From IMG/VR virus record IMGVR_UViG_3300021478_000254, positions 1 through 32,447 of that record: a stretch of DNA of 32,447 bases. One strand, 5' to 3'. The notes under the pieces were generated by a model that did no database searches, had not been told where the DNA came from, and saw only the letters and a program-made list of their open reading frames with translations. The stretch is from a virus. Both the position numbers and the translations under genes were made by a program. Positions 25,057-31,584 of the stretch are shown here, in pieces. Numbering within the stretch: the stretch's first letter is position 1; the number at the start of each line of letters is the position of its first letter.

Positions 25057-25584
25057 GTGCTGGATCTGTTCGCATCACAAACACAAGATGATTTCAAATG
25101 GGTAGTAGCCGTATTTGCTAATACTGGCGCAGTAGAAGTCATTAGAAGAGCCAATGACGTACCTCTTAGAACATTTTATCCAATACGATTTAACGTCAAA
25201 GGCGAGCCAATTCCCTTGATGCGCCCATATTTATTCATAGAATTTCGTAACACTGTGACAGCTCAAATATGTCGCAGTACAAGAAAGTTCATTAAAGTGA
25301 TTACAATGCGTGACGATGAAGGAATAGAATATCCAGTAATGGTACGTAAAAATGCGATAGACGAACATTTATCATTAATGTTAGCTGGTAGATTTAACAG
25401 TAAAACTCATACGCGACGCTATTACGGAAAAGGATCAATAGTCAGAGTATTAGATGGAATTTTTATGGATAAGAGGGTCCGTTTGGATACTGATATAACT
25501 CCAGATATGCCTGGTAATCGTAAGGTAACAATAGATATTAATGGTATGAAGGGTAGCATTGAGATTTGGAAATTGGCACTATAA
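25057..25584 (+). CDS. NusG-like (NGN/KOW) transcription factor
   Basis: 175 residues from GTG 25057, with GGAGG five bases upstream; a TTG at 25045 overlaps that site and is less likely. The N-terminal part FKWVVAVFANTGAVEVIRRA followed by FYPIRF and MRPYLFIEFRN (read about 13-75) matches the NGN fold: an opening W-V strand, a strand with YP, and the RP-YLF-EF strand. Later, KGSIVRVLDGIFMDKRVRLD (about 126-145) reads as a KOW-type barrel. NusG/RfaH-type proteins bind RNA polymerase and promote elongation. It is the first gene after the divergent region, so it may control the rightward operon or the late genes. Confidence 0.6.
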   Translation: MLDLFASQTQDDFKWVVAVFANTGAVEVIRRANDVPLRTFYPIRFNVKGEPIPLMRPYLFIEFRNTVTAQICRSTRKFIKVITMRDDEGIEYPVMVRKNAIDEHLSLMLAGRFNSKTHTRRYYGKGSIVRVLDGIFMDKRVRLDTDITPDMPGNRKVTIDINGMKGSIEIWKLAL

Positions 25585-25730
25585 TGGATGATAATGATCA
25601 AGATCACGAAGATTATGAGTTCCCGCCATATAAGCATCCGTGGCGTGAAATAACCACTTTTGTATGTTTCGTAATAGCCATTATTTGGTTAGTATGGGAA
25701 GGTGTGTCATGGTTGATACAAGCACTGTAA
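25584..25730 (+). CDS. Small single-pass membrane protein
   Basis: 48 residues from ATG 25584, overlapping the stop of the NusG-like gene as TAATG. The N-terminus is acidic (MDDNDQDHEDYEFPP). Residues about 24-48 (ITTFVCFVIAIIWLVWEGVS...) form one strongly hydrophobic helix. The acid N-terminus with a helix to the end suggests an N-out or N-in anchor, but it could also be a holin-like or superinfection protein. It is too short to give a family. The overlap with the next gene (start 25709) supports that this is a real gene. Confidence 0.6.
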   Translation: MDDNDQDHEDYEFPPYKHPWREITTFVCFVIAIIWLVWEGVSWLIQAL

Positions 25731-25978
25731 TCAAACAAGTCCGGGATAACATCCAGGCGGCTCTTGAGGGAGGACACAAATTTGACGATTACACGGATGA
25801 AGAACTTGCGGGTGATCTTCACGCGTATGCTGAGGATTTGGAGAACAAGACGTTTGAACAAATACTTTCAGCCGTCAAAGTCGTCAGAGCAGAGGGAATA
25901 GCTTGCCAAAAAGCAAAAGGATCTGATGATGGAGCAGGGCAATCAAAAGGTTGGGGATGGGATAATGGACAAACATGA
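25709..25978 (+). CDS. Small helical protein of unknown function
   Basis: 89 residues from ATG 25709, preceded by AAGGTG. An in-frame ATG at 25664 lies within the previous gene and is rejected. The first 65 residues are helical and acidic (KQVRDNIQAALEGGHKFDDY, DEELAGDLHAYAEDLENKTF), and the C-terminus is Gly/Trp-rich (GQSKGWGWDNGQT). It overlaps the end of the membrane protein gene and the start of the next gene. I do not recognise a family. Confidence 0.55.
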   Translation: MVDTSTVIKQVRDNIQAALEGGHKFDDYTDEELAGDLHAYAEDLENKTFEQILSAVKVVRAEGIACQKAKGSDDGAGQSKGWGWDNGQT

Positions 25979-26216
25979 CGAAATAGCAAATCGTGTAGCT
26001 GAAATTTTTGCCTCAAATGCATATGTCCATGTCAAACATCAAGGTCATGAATGGGCGATAGGTGTAGATACAGTTGAAATGACAGTTGACTCACTAAAGA
26101 AGGCGATGAGTTTAGCCCTTAGCGCCTTCGCTCGTGAATATGGACTTGAAACACCAATTAGGTGGGATAAAGGACACGATCACCCATTAGGTGGATTTAA
26201 AGACACTGAGAGGTAG
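25965..26216 (+). CDS. Small protein of unknown function
   Basis: 83 residues from ATG 25965 (MDKHDEIANRVAEIFASNAY). An upstream ATG at 25926 is in frame but lies inside the previous gene and has no better ribosome site. It has a helical N-terminus, then a beta strand segment HEWAIGVDTVEMTVDSLKKA (about 34-53). The composition is AT-rich like the rest of the operon. No family recognised. Confidence 0.5.
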   Translation: MDKHDEIANRVAEIFASNAYVHVKHQGHEWAIGVDTVEMTVDSLKKAMSLALSAFAREYGLETPIRWDKGHDHPLGGFKDTER

Positions 26217-26219
26217 CAA

Positions 26220-26654
26220 ATGTGTGATCCATGGGAATGGGAGAAAAATCACTTCTTCATATTGGTAGACAAAGTTGCAGTTTCAACTACTATGGAAGGA
26301 TGGTCTAAATGGTTTGAAAAAGCCTATGGTACTAATGAAACTATGGTAGCATTTACCAAAACAGATATAATTGAAGTAAGCACTGTATTTCTAGGTATCA
26401 ATCATAATTTCCGCTTCGATGGAAGTCCACCTGTTCTGTTCGAGACTATGGTTTTTCATAAGCTAGCTGCGCCCAAAAATGTTCTCGGTCATGAAGTAGA
26501 ATGGGATGGTGAAGAGTGTATGCGCTGTAGTACATGGGAAGAAGCTGAACTACAGCATAAGATGATGGTAGCAGAAGTAATCAGCAAAGAGTATCTGGGA
26601 ACTCCAGAACAGCTTAAAGAAATGGTAGAAACAATCCTCAAGGAGCAGAAATGA
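26220..26654 (+). CDS. Conserved phage accessory protein
   Basis: 144 residues from ATG 26220, with GAGAGG upstream. It holds a segment I recognise as widespread in phage genomes: VSTVFLGINHNFRFDGSPPVLFETMVF (read about 53-79), then EVEWDGEECMRCSTWEEAEL with a helical end. The family is known only as hypothetical and mostly found among early or accessory genes. The pair HNF-FETM and CSTWEEA is a stable signature. Its function is unknown. It overlaps the next start as ATGA. Confidence 0.65.
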   Translation: MCDPWEWEKNHFFILVDKVAVSTTMEGWSKWFEKAYGTNETMVAFTKTDIIEVSTVFLGINHNFRFDGSPPVLFETMVFHKLAAPKNVLGHEVEWDGEECMRCSTWEEAELQHKMMVAEVISKEYLGTPEQLKEMVETILKEQK

Positions 26655-26881
26655 GCCAATTTGGAGCAACAGGCGACTATCCACACGGTAAAATGAACGA
26701 AGAAGATGAGGGAGGGCTTTTGGTCGGTTTTACACATGACAAAGGAAAAGTCATTATTAATTTTGGTAAGCCATGTGCTTGGATAGGATTATCTCCAGAA
26801 GAAGCGTTTGGATTTGCCAGATTGATAGCAGAACACGCTCGTGATGCAATGAAAGATATAACAGAGAGTAATGATGGATGA
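26651..26881 (+). CDS. Small conserved phage protein
   Basis: 76 residues from ATG 26651, overlapping the preceding stop as ATGA, with AAGGAG upstream. The core DEGGLLVGFTHDKGKVIINFGKPCAWIGLSPEEA (read 19-52) resembles short phage proteins of unknown function with a 'V-I-FG-P-WIGL-PEEA' motif. It has a helical end (ARLIAEHARDAMKDI). Likely an accessory protein; no enzymatic residue is evident. Confidence 0.55.
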   Translation: MSQFGATGDYPHGKMNEEDEGGLLVGFTHDKGKVIINFGKPCAWIGLSPEEAFGFARLIAEHARDAMKDITESNDG

Positions 26882-26925
26882 TGGGTCAAATGTCTGACGT
26901 ACTGAGATTCAAATAGGTAGCAGAA

Positions 26926-27420
26926 ATGAAGCTCAAAGAAATATCAAGCGAAGGCGATCTCAGATATTGGCTCCAAGAATGGATATTTGAATGCGAGGGT
27001 AGATTAAAATTAGAATGGGTAGAACCTATGATGTATGGCAGCACTGTTGGCGCTCCAGATTGTAAGGTTAGTTGTGGCGAAAAAACTGTTGGATTAGAAC
27101 TCAAGTATTTAATAACCAACCGCAAAGGAATCAAATGGGAGGTGCGCCCAGCTCAAAGGCGTTATCATCATATGCACGCTAAGAGCGGTGGTAGAAGCGC
27201 CCTGTTGGCTTATATACCAGCCACCAACGTGTTAGGTTTAGTTCGTGGCGATAATATTCCATTACGAGACTACGCCAAAGATCCTCAAAGCGGCTGCCAT
27301 GATGGCAAAGTCAAAATGTGGGATTTAAGTTATTTCAGTGTAGATACTGATAAAAATTCTATATTCAATTTAGAGCGAGCCTTGTTTGGAGAAAATTTCT
27401 GGGAGAAGCGCCATGGTTAA
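26926..27420 (+). CDS. PD-(D/E)XK / VRR-NUC-like nuclease
   Basis: 164 residues from ATG 26926. The catalytic pattern is GAPDCKV (Asp45), then GLELKYL (Glu58 and Lys60), followed by VRPAQRRYHHMHAKSGGRSALLA (Gln77 and helix). This is the order of VRR-NUC or Holliday-junction-resolvase-like PD-(D/E)XK enzymes: PD, a strand with E-x-K, and a helix with Q. Its substrate is unknown; in phages such enzymes act on branched or host DNA. It is in the middle of the rightward operon, between small genes. Confidence 0.65.
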   Translation: MKLKEISSEGDLRYWLQEWIFECEGRLKLEWVEPMMYGSTVGAPDCKVSCGEKTVGLELKYLITNRKGIKWEVRPAQRRYHHMHAKSGGRSALLAYIPATNVLGLVRGDNIPLRDYAKDPQSGCHDGKVKMWDLSYFSVDTDKNSIFNLERALFGENFWEKRHG

Positions 27421-27655
27421 AATGGTACCGCCACAGTATAAAGCAGGAGGATCACACGCCATGCCTAGCGAAAAAATTGCTCATCATAAGCTTAACCAGA
27501 AGGTCCAGAAGCTAGATGGCTACAAATATCCAGGTATTATTGTGGCTATATTCACTACCACAGAGGGTAAAATTCGATATGTCGTGGAAGCAGATCATCC
27601 TGATTTTCGTGGTATGCTTCACATATTCACTGATGCACAGCTTGAGGAACGGTAA
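27413..27655 (+). CDS. Small conserved phage protein, KOW/SH3-like strand pattern
   Basis: 80 residues from ATG 27413 (GGGAG seven bases upstream); a downstream ATG at 27461 with a more distant AGGAGG is possible and would remove 16 residues. The C-terminal 45 residues, YKYPGIIVAIFTTTEGKIRYVVE and GMLHIFTDAQLEER, follow a pattern common in phage accessory proteins: a strand with YPG-VVA-F and a strand with RYVVE. It reads as a small beta barrel. Function unknown. Confidence 0.55.
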   Translation: MVKMVPPQYKAGGSHAMPSEKIAHHKLNQKVQKLDGYKYPGIIVAIFTTTEGKIRYVVEADHPDFRGMLHIFTDAQLEER

Positions 27656-27928
27656 ATGAGATGCCAAAATTGCCACGGCAGCGGAGTTCATGCCGACAAT
27701 AAAGATGGCAGATGGATCTGTGTCGTATGCGAAGAATGCCACGGCAGCGGTATAACATCATGCTGTGAAGGAAACCCAAATATAAATAAATGGTTTGAGG
27801 TGCCCATTTCAGATAGATTAAAAGAAGCTGAAATATTGATTGTCAGTACAAAATTTGATAAAGATGGTAATTTAGTAGAGATCAAAACTCTCGTAGATCA
27901 AAAACCAGGGAATAAAAATGAAAGCTAG
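27656..27928 (+). CDS. DnaJ-type CxxCxGxG zinc finger protein
   Basis: 90 residues from ATG 27656, which follows the preceding stop directly. The N-terminus has CQNCHGSG (3-10), CVVCEECHGSG (22-32) and CCEG (36-39), i.e. the CxxCxGxG-type units seen in the zinc domain of DnaJ and in many small phage proteins. The rest (about 45-90) is a helix and two strands without known family. The role could be RNA/protein binding or chaperone-like, but the sequence does not tell. Confidence 0.6.
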   Translation: MRCQNCHGSGVHADNKDGRWICVVCEECHGSGITSCCEGNPNINKWFEVPISDRLKEAEILIVSTKFDKDGNLVEIKTLVDQKPGNKNES

Positions 27929-28217
27929 CCACAAAGCACAATTTCGATGGTTCGCTAGACGATACTTCATCAAGGATATGAAAATGAGTGAGCCGCGCCC
28001 CATGTATGAATGTGATGCAGAAATTCATACGTGTCCATACTGTAAGGAACCTGTTGTGGTATATGTTGGATTAGATGGCGGCGGTGTTTTTCCACACGAG
28101 AGTTATGATTTAATTGCTAATTGGGTTTATCATTCTAAGTGTTGGGATGAGCAAATGCGAAGGTTTCCACCAAATGAAAAGATCGTGGAATGGCCAGACG
28201 ACGATACCACATTATGA
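27918..28217 (+). CDS. Small zinc-binding-like protein
   Basis: 99 residues from ATG 27918, overlapping the preceding gene by 11 bases. After a basic N-terminus it has CPYCKEPVVVYVGLDGGG (Cys39, Cys42), and later HSKCWDEQM (His72, Cys75), so a single zinc could be bound. A GVFPHESYDL segment lies between. No family recognised. It belongs to a group of at least four small Cys-rich proteins in this operon. Confidence 0.5.
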   Translation: MKASHKAQFRWFARRYFIKDMKMSEPRPMYECDAEIHTCPYCKEPVVVYVGLDGGGVFPHESYDLIANWVYHSKCWDEQMRRFPPNEKIVEWPDDDTTL

Positions 28218-28269
28218 TTGGTTATCAAATCTGGTCTATAAACTGAGGCTAACAATACCGGAGCCAGAT

Positions 28270-28599
28270 ATGCCTAATGGAATGGAAAACGACCCAGAAT
28301 TCATACAATGGCAAAAAGAGCGTTTAGAACTCTTTCTCAATCCAACACTTGAAGCTGCCCAAGCGTACTGGCTGCGCCACGAACTTCCTAAATGGAATAG
28401 GCCGGACGTTCCATTAGCTTCAGTTCATAAGGCCCGACTACAATGGCTAGATGCCACAGACGAAATGTTAGTTGAAAGTAAAGCTTGGCTACTAGCAAAT
28501 GATTATCAAGCGGAGTGGCAAGGTGCGCCACCACTCACACCTGAGCAACGTGACGCAGATAGAGTGACAATAGGAAAGAAACCACTAGGAGAAACATGA
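28270..28599 (+). CDS. Small helical protein of unknown function
   Basis: 109 residues from ATG 28270, with GGAG six bases upstream. The frame opens further upstream, but that part overlaps the preceding gene. It is helical and acidic: PEFIQWQKERLELFLNPTLE (10-29), then KARLQWLDATDEMLVESKAW. A Trp-rich surface may bind a protein partner. No known family. It overlaps the next start by four bases (ATGA). Confidence 0.5.
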   Translation: MPNGMENDPEFIQWQKERLELFLNPTLEAAQAYWLRHELPKWNRPDVPLASVHKARLQWLDATDEMLVESKAWLLANDYQAEWQGAPPLTPEQRDADRVTIGKKPLGET

Positions 28600-29027
28600 T
28601 GGGAGAAGCCAAAATAAAACGCCTTAAAATAGAGGCCAGGAGTATTTTGAATACTGAGTTCCAAACAACAAGACTCAGTACAGGGTGCAATTGTCTGAAC
28701 TGTGGCATCTTGATTGACGCCGCCACCAGTGTTGGCCATAAGCATTTACCAAAAGAAGGCGCTATTGCCATATGTATGATCTGCTCTCATATTATGGCAT
28801 ACGACGAGAAAATTCATCTACGAGAAATGACAGATGAAGAATGTTTAGCTATAGCTGGTGATAAAGAAATACTATTTCTTATCAATGGCTTGCACGGCGC
28901 CAAAACCGAATGGGAAAAGATACATGGCAAAGACTCCTGGGGAGCCACCAGCAGAGAAAGGCTCGCGAAAATTCAAGCATCCAGGGCTCAAACTCAACAA
29001 GACCAAGAAGAAGTTGCGCCCCAATGA
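28596..29027 (+). CDS. Zinc-ribbon phage protein
   Basis: 143 residues from ATG 28596 (a second ATG follows). Cys31, Cys33, Cys36 (CNCLNCG) and Cys60, Cys63 (CMICSHIMAYDE) form a zinc ribbon, as in small phage proteins with 'CPNCG...DAAT...I-CI-CGHLMAF' that are widespread in phages but not functionally described. The LREMTDEECLAIAGDKEILF segment (about 76-95) is part of the same signature. The C-terminus is helical. Probably a nucleic-acid or protein binding accessory protein. Confidence 0.6.
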   Translation: MMGEAKIKRLKIEARSILNTEFQTTRLSTGCNCLNCGILIDAATSVGHKHLPKEGAIAICMICSHIMAYDEKIHLREMTDEECLAIAGDKEILFLINGLHGAKTEWEKIHGKDSWGATSRERLAKIQASRAQTQQDQEEVAPQ

Positions 29028-29223
29028 ATATGAGTGCGCCGCCTGTCATAAGGTCTACACCAAAGGAGTGTCGGATGAAGAGGCTCTGGCGGAAGCTGCG
29101 TCAATTTTTCCTACTGTACCGATTGAGGATACTTCATTGGTATGTGAGGACTGTTTTCAGAAAATGATGGCAGATATCAAAGCGCGCCATTGGGCATACC
29201 CAGATTTACCGGAGGATGAGTAA
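28924..29223 (+). CDS. Small CxxC...CxxC protein
   Basis: 99 residues from ATG 28924, which lies 100 bases inside the preceding gene in another frame; no start after that gene is available. Cys38/Cys41 (CAACHKVYTKGVSDEEALAE) and Cys74/Cys77 (CEDCFQKMM) form a zinc pair, with a pattern common in phage accessory proteins ('C-C-F-K/W-SDEEA...VCDDC'). The N-terminal 30 residues are basic and low complexity, perhaps because they share DNA with the previous gene. Function unknown. Confidence 0.55.
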   Translation: MAKTPGEPPAEKGSRKFKHPGLKLNKTKKKLRPNEYECAACHKVYTKGVSDEEALAEAASIFPTVPIEDTSLVCEDCFQKMMADIKARHWAYPDLPEDE

Positions 29224-29936
29224 TGCCATTCCAAAAATGTTCGTTCAAAGAAATGACTCATATACGGGTCAAGGGCCGCATTCATTTCGTCCGCCACAAA
29301 AGCAAAACCATCAATGGAACCAATGATGTTGTATTAGGAGACACCACTAGAATAGTATTGACTGAATATAGAATGAAAGAAAATCAAATTGAATTTCTTT
29401 TCTATACTGCTCCACCTCCAGGTCCAATATGGAATGATGTTGATAAAGAAATCATTTTAGCAGACATCGCCTACCTCAAACAACAAGAAATAGAGAACGG
29501 CAATTGGGCTAAGTGGGAAGCTGATCAAGCACAATGGAAGAGCTACAACGCAATCAGAGAGCTATCACATTCTGATCCAGATTACGGCAGAATGAGCAAT
29601 GATATTGTCAGAATCACTGTACGAGTTAGACATGATCCCCCAGATGTATTAGCTGGGAGGTTGCCAAATGGCGTTTACGTCGCCATACCCCGGCAGCGCC
29701 CAGTTACTGGAAACGTCACACCCAGCATATGGCATCTGTGCATAGGCCGTGAAGCCCAGAACGACGATATAGAGCGCGCCAATTGCTTGGATGAAGGCCA
29801 GCCAGGTCACCGTGGCTGCGGATGGTGCAGTTCATGTTTGAAGCCTAGATGGATGTGCAATCACGGATACTTCCAAGGCGAAGATCAGCCAAGATTTGAA
29901 GTACCTTGGCCACCACATTGGATGGAGAATGGATAA
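29223..29936 (+). CDS. Unknown accessory protein with Cys-rich C-terminus
   Basis: 237 residues from ATG 29223, overlapping the preceding stop as TAATG; GGAGG lies upstream. Residues 1-130 have a beta-rich start (HIRVKGRIHFVRHKSKTING) and then long helices (IILADIAYLKQQEIENG). The C-terminal part contains HLCIGREAQNDDIERANCLD and CGWCSSCLKPRWMCNHG (about 199-215), where several Cys and His may bind metal. I do not recognise a family. It is the longest unknown in the rightward operon. Confidence 0.6.
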   Translation: MPFQKCSFKEMTHIRVKGRIHFVRHKSKTINGTNDVVLGDTTRIVLTEYRMKENQIEFLFYTAPPPGPIWNDVDKEIILADIAYLKQQEIENGNWAKWEADQAQWKSYNAIRELSHSDPDYGRMSNDIVRITVRVRHDPPDVLAGRLPNGVYVAIPRQRPVTGNVTPSIWHLCIGREAQNDDIERANCLDEGQPGHRGCGWCSSCLKPRWMCNHGYFQGEDQPRFEVPWPPHWMENG

Positions 29937-30269
29937 ATGAAAAAGAAAGAGTTCAGAGAACAGCTACTCCAATTGATCGCTTCCATACGAATTCACGGCC
30001 CACAAGGTCCACCAGGACCAATGGGTCCAATGGGAGAGCGCGGCCCTCAAGGCATTCAAGGCCCTCCAGGACCGCTTGATGTAACCAACTATGAATTAGC
30101 AGAACAGTTCGCATGGCTAAAAAATGAAGTAGCTGTCATGAAAGCTGAGATCGACCACAACACTAAGCCGCGCCCAGAAAAAGAAGTGAGGAGGTTCCGT
30201 GAAAATAAAAGATTACAAACCAAAAAGCGAAGCAGAGGCCGTAGGGTGGTTGATGGAGGAAGCGTGTGA
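29937..30269 (+). CDS. Second collagen-like protein, in the early-type operon
   Basis: 110 residues from ATG 29937. A helical, basic N-terminus (KKKEFREQLLQLIASIRIH) leads to nine G-X-Y triplets (21-47: GPQ, GPP, GPM, GER, GIQ), then a predicted coiled coil (YELAEQFAWLKNEVAVMKAE, 52-71) and a basic tail that overlaps the next gene. Collagen-like parts are commonest in structural proteins, so its place far from the virion operon and on the opposite strand is unusual. It may be a virion component expressed separately. Confidence 0.6.
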   Translation: MKKKEFREQLLQLIASIRIHGPQGPPGPMGPMGERGPQGIQGPPGPLDVTNYELAEQFAWLKNEVAVMKAEIDHNTKPRPEKEVRRFRENKRLQTKKRSRGRRVVDGGSV

Positions 30270-30414
30270 AGTTGTTCTATCCATCGGTCGCTGTATGAGG
30301 TTTGGAATCGAAACCATACATGAGGGGCGCTCCAATCGTCAAATCCTCCTCGATGAGATGGATGATCTTCGCAACGCGCTCTTTGAGACTGAAACCTGGG
30401 TAGCCAGGAAATGA
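30199..30414 (+). CDS. MazG-like pyrophosphohydrolase fold protein
   Basis: 71 residues starting at GTG 30199, with GGAGG four bases upstream; the start lies inside the collagen-like gene. It has the MazG-type metal pattern EExxE (Glu20, Glu21, Glu24), 28 residues, then ExxD (Glu53, Asp56), together with CMRFGI after the first helix, as in short phage MazG-like proteins. Such enzymes cleave nucleoside triphosphates or related nucleotides such as (p)ppGpp; activity of this short form is not certain. Confidence 0.6.
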   Translation: MKIKDYKPKSEAEAVGWLMEEACEVVLSIGRCMRFGIETIHEGRSNRQILLDEMDDLRNALFETETWVARK

Positions 30415-30440
30415 TATCAGCCATTGGGTTCAATCATTGA

Positions 30441-30653
30441 TTGATCTTGGAGCGCCCATTTGATTATCAATCAATGTGCCTGTATGATGGTCAATGGGTG
30501 AACTTGCATGGACTCAATTCACAGATCCAGGTTGTAGAAATGAGGGTGAGTGAATTTTTGACGGATAAGTACGGACGGTCACCACCAAAGGTGGCCCTGA
30601 AACAGGTAAAACAGAAAATGGCGGAACAAACCGCGAACGGTTTTCGGAAATGA
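30441..30653 (+). CDS. Possible small gene, weak support
   Basis: 70 residues if started at TTG 30441; an ATG at 30474 is another option. Neither has a good ribosome site. The C-terminal part (MRVSEFLTDKYGRSPPKVAL, 34-53, followed by KQVKQKMAEQ) is plausible for a small helical protein. It lies at the border of the GC-rich segment. No family recognised; it could be a chance frame. Confidence 0.35.
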   Translation: MILERPFDYQSMCLYDGQWVNLHGLNSQIQVVEMRVSEFLTDKYGRSPPKVALKQVKQKMAEQTANGFRK

Positions 30654-30954
30654 CGAACATGCGTTTAAACGCGCAAGGGAGGGCAAGGGATAGGCGCGAG
30701 CGAAAAGAGCTAGTCGCATAGCGGAAAGCAAATGAAAGCGGCCTAGCCAGCCTCTAATGCGATTTAAACGCATATCGCATTGCGTCGCATTGCAACGGCG
30801 AAAAGAACGAACATTACAAAAAGTTAATGTTTTCGTAATAAAAAACACGTTGCACCGTGCGAGAAAATGTTGTTTATAGGTGTTGCGCCGCTTTCGCGGT
30901 GCACCGCTCCCGCTGCGTGCGGCGCGGTTTCCCTAGTAGAAAGGTTATCGTGTT
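30654..30954. other. Gene-free upstream region of the GC-rich moron
   Basis: No convincing gene on either strand. It contains GCGTTTAAACGC (a perfect palindrome, 30661-30672), a related GCGATTTAAACGC, an interrupted inverted repeat TTAC...GTAA in an A/T-rich part (about 30814-30838), and TTGCAC with TTTATA 17 bases later (about 30850-30880) as a weak promoter guess. The AAGG about ten bases before ATG 30955 is the likely ribosome site of the next gene. Confidence 0.45.
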
Positions 30955-31401
30955 ATGTCGATTAAAGGCGAAAAAGCGGCTCCGGCCGCTCCGGTCGTTC
31001 CTGCCGTCGCGCAGGACGATTTGCGCGAACAAATCGCGCAGCTAACGGCGACGGTGCAAACCCTCGCTATCGCGGCTCTTGCGCCGCGTACGCGCAATTC
31101 GCGCAAGGCGACGGTTTCTGCCGTTGCACTCTCGCCGGTGCAGACGTTCTGCGCGCAAGCGGGATTTCGCGACGGTTCCGCTCGGAACCGTTTGTTTTCC
31201 GCTCTTTTCGCCTTGCTAAACGGCGAAAAGGAAATCGACGTTCCTCTCGCCGATTTCCCTTACGCGAATACGGGAGACGCGCAGGTTATCGCGCGGCGCA
31301 TTTCGCCGTCGCGTAAAAACCTGCCGTTTTCTCTCGCCGTAGACGGCGAGGAACGCGGCGCGGCGCGGCTTATCTTCCGCGATTTGCGCGAAACCGCCTA
31401 A
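30955..31401 (+). CDS. GC-rich protein of unknown function (moron candidate)
   Basis: 148 residues from ATG 30955. The codons are rich in GCG, CGC and CTC, clearly unlike the AT-rich genes around it. The N-terminal part is Ala/Pro-rich (AAPAAPVVPAVAQDDLREQI), then an amphipathic helix (QIAQLTATVQTLAIAALAPR, coiled-coil-like), then a compact domain with RNRLFSALFALLNGEKEIDV and the closing FRDLRETA. No family recognised. It has its own upstream region and a strong stem-loop terminator right after the stop, the layout of an acquired single-gene cassette. Confidence 0.6.
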   Translation: MSIKGEKAAPAAPVVPAVAQDDLREQIAQLTATVQTLAIAALAPRTRNSRKATVSAVALSPVQTFCAQAGFRDGSARNRLFSALFALLNGEKEIDVPLADFPYANTGDAQVIARRISPSRKNLPFSLAVDGEERGAARLIFRDLRETA

Positions 31402-31410
31402 CGGCGCAAC

Positions 31411-31437
31411 GGGAGGGCGCGAAAGCGCCCTCCCTTT
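31411..31437 (+). terminator. Stem-loop terminator after the GC-rich gene
   Basis: GGGAGGGCGC (31411-31420), loop GAAA, GCGCCCTCCC (31425-31434): a perfect ten-base stem with a GNRA-type tetraloop, followed by TTT. The T-run is short, but the stem is very stable and lies ten bases after the stop codon at 31401. Confidence 0.75.
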
Positions 31438-31469
31438 CCCTTGCCCTCTTTCATCAGGAGCATCCTGTC

Positions 31470-31583
31470 ATGCGTCATGCCATCAAAGTCGCCAACGCCA
31501 TCTATGTGCCAACCATTGCCCTTGCCACAGCCACTGTGATCTGGACCGTGGTTCTCATCATCCACAGCAACTGGGGGTGGTGA
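31470..31583 (+). CDS. Very small membrane protein
   Basis: 37 residues from ATG 31470, with AGGAG eight to ten bases upstream. After a basic start (MRHAIKVANAIYV) it has a hydrophobic helix (TIALATATVIWTVVLII). It is followed by the next gene after one base (TGAGATG), so the two are probably translated together. It may form a pair with the next protein, for example in lysis or membrane exclusion; no family is recognised. Confidence 0.55.
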   Translation: MRHAIKVANAIYVPTIALATATVIWTVVLIIHSNWGW

Positions 31584-31584
31584 G

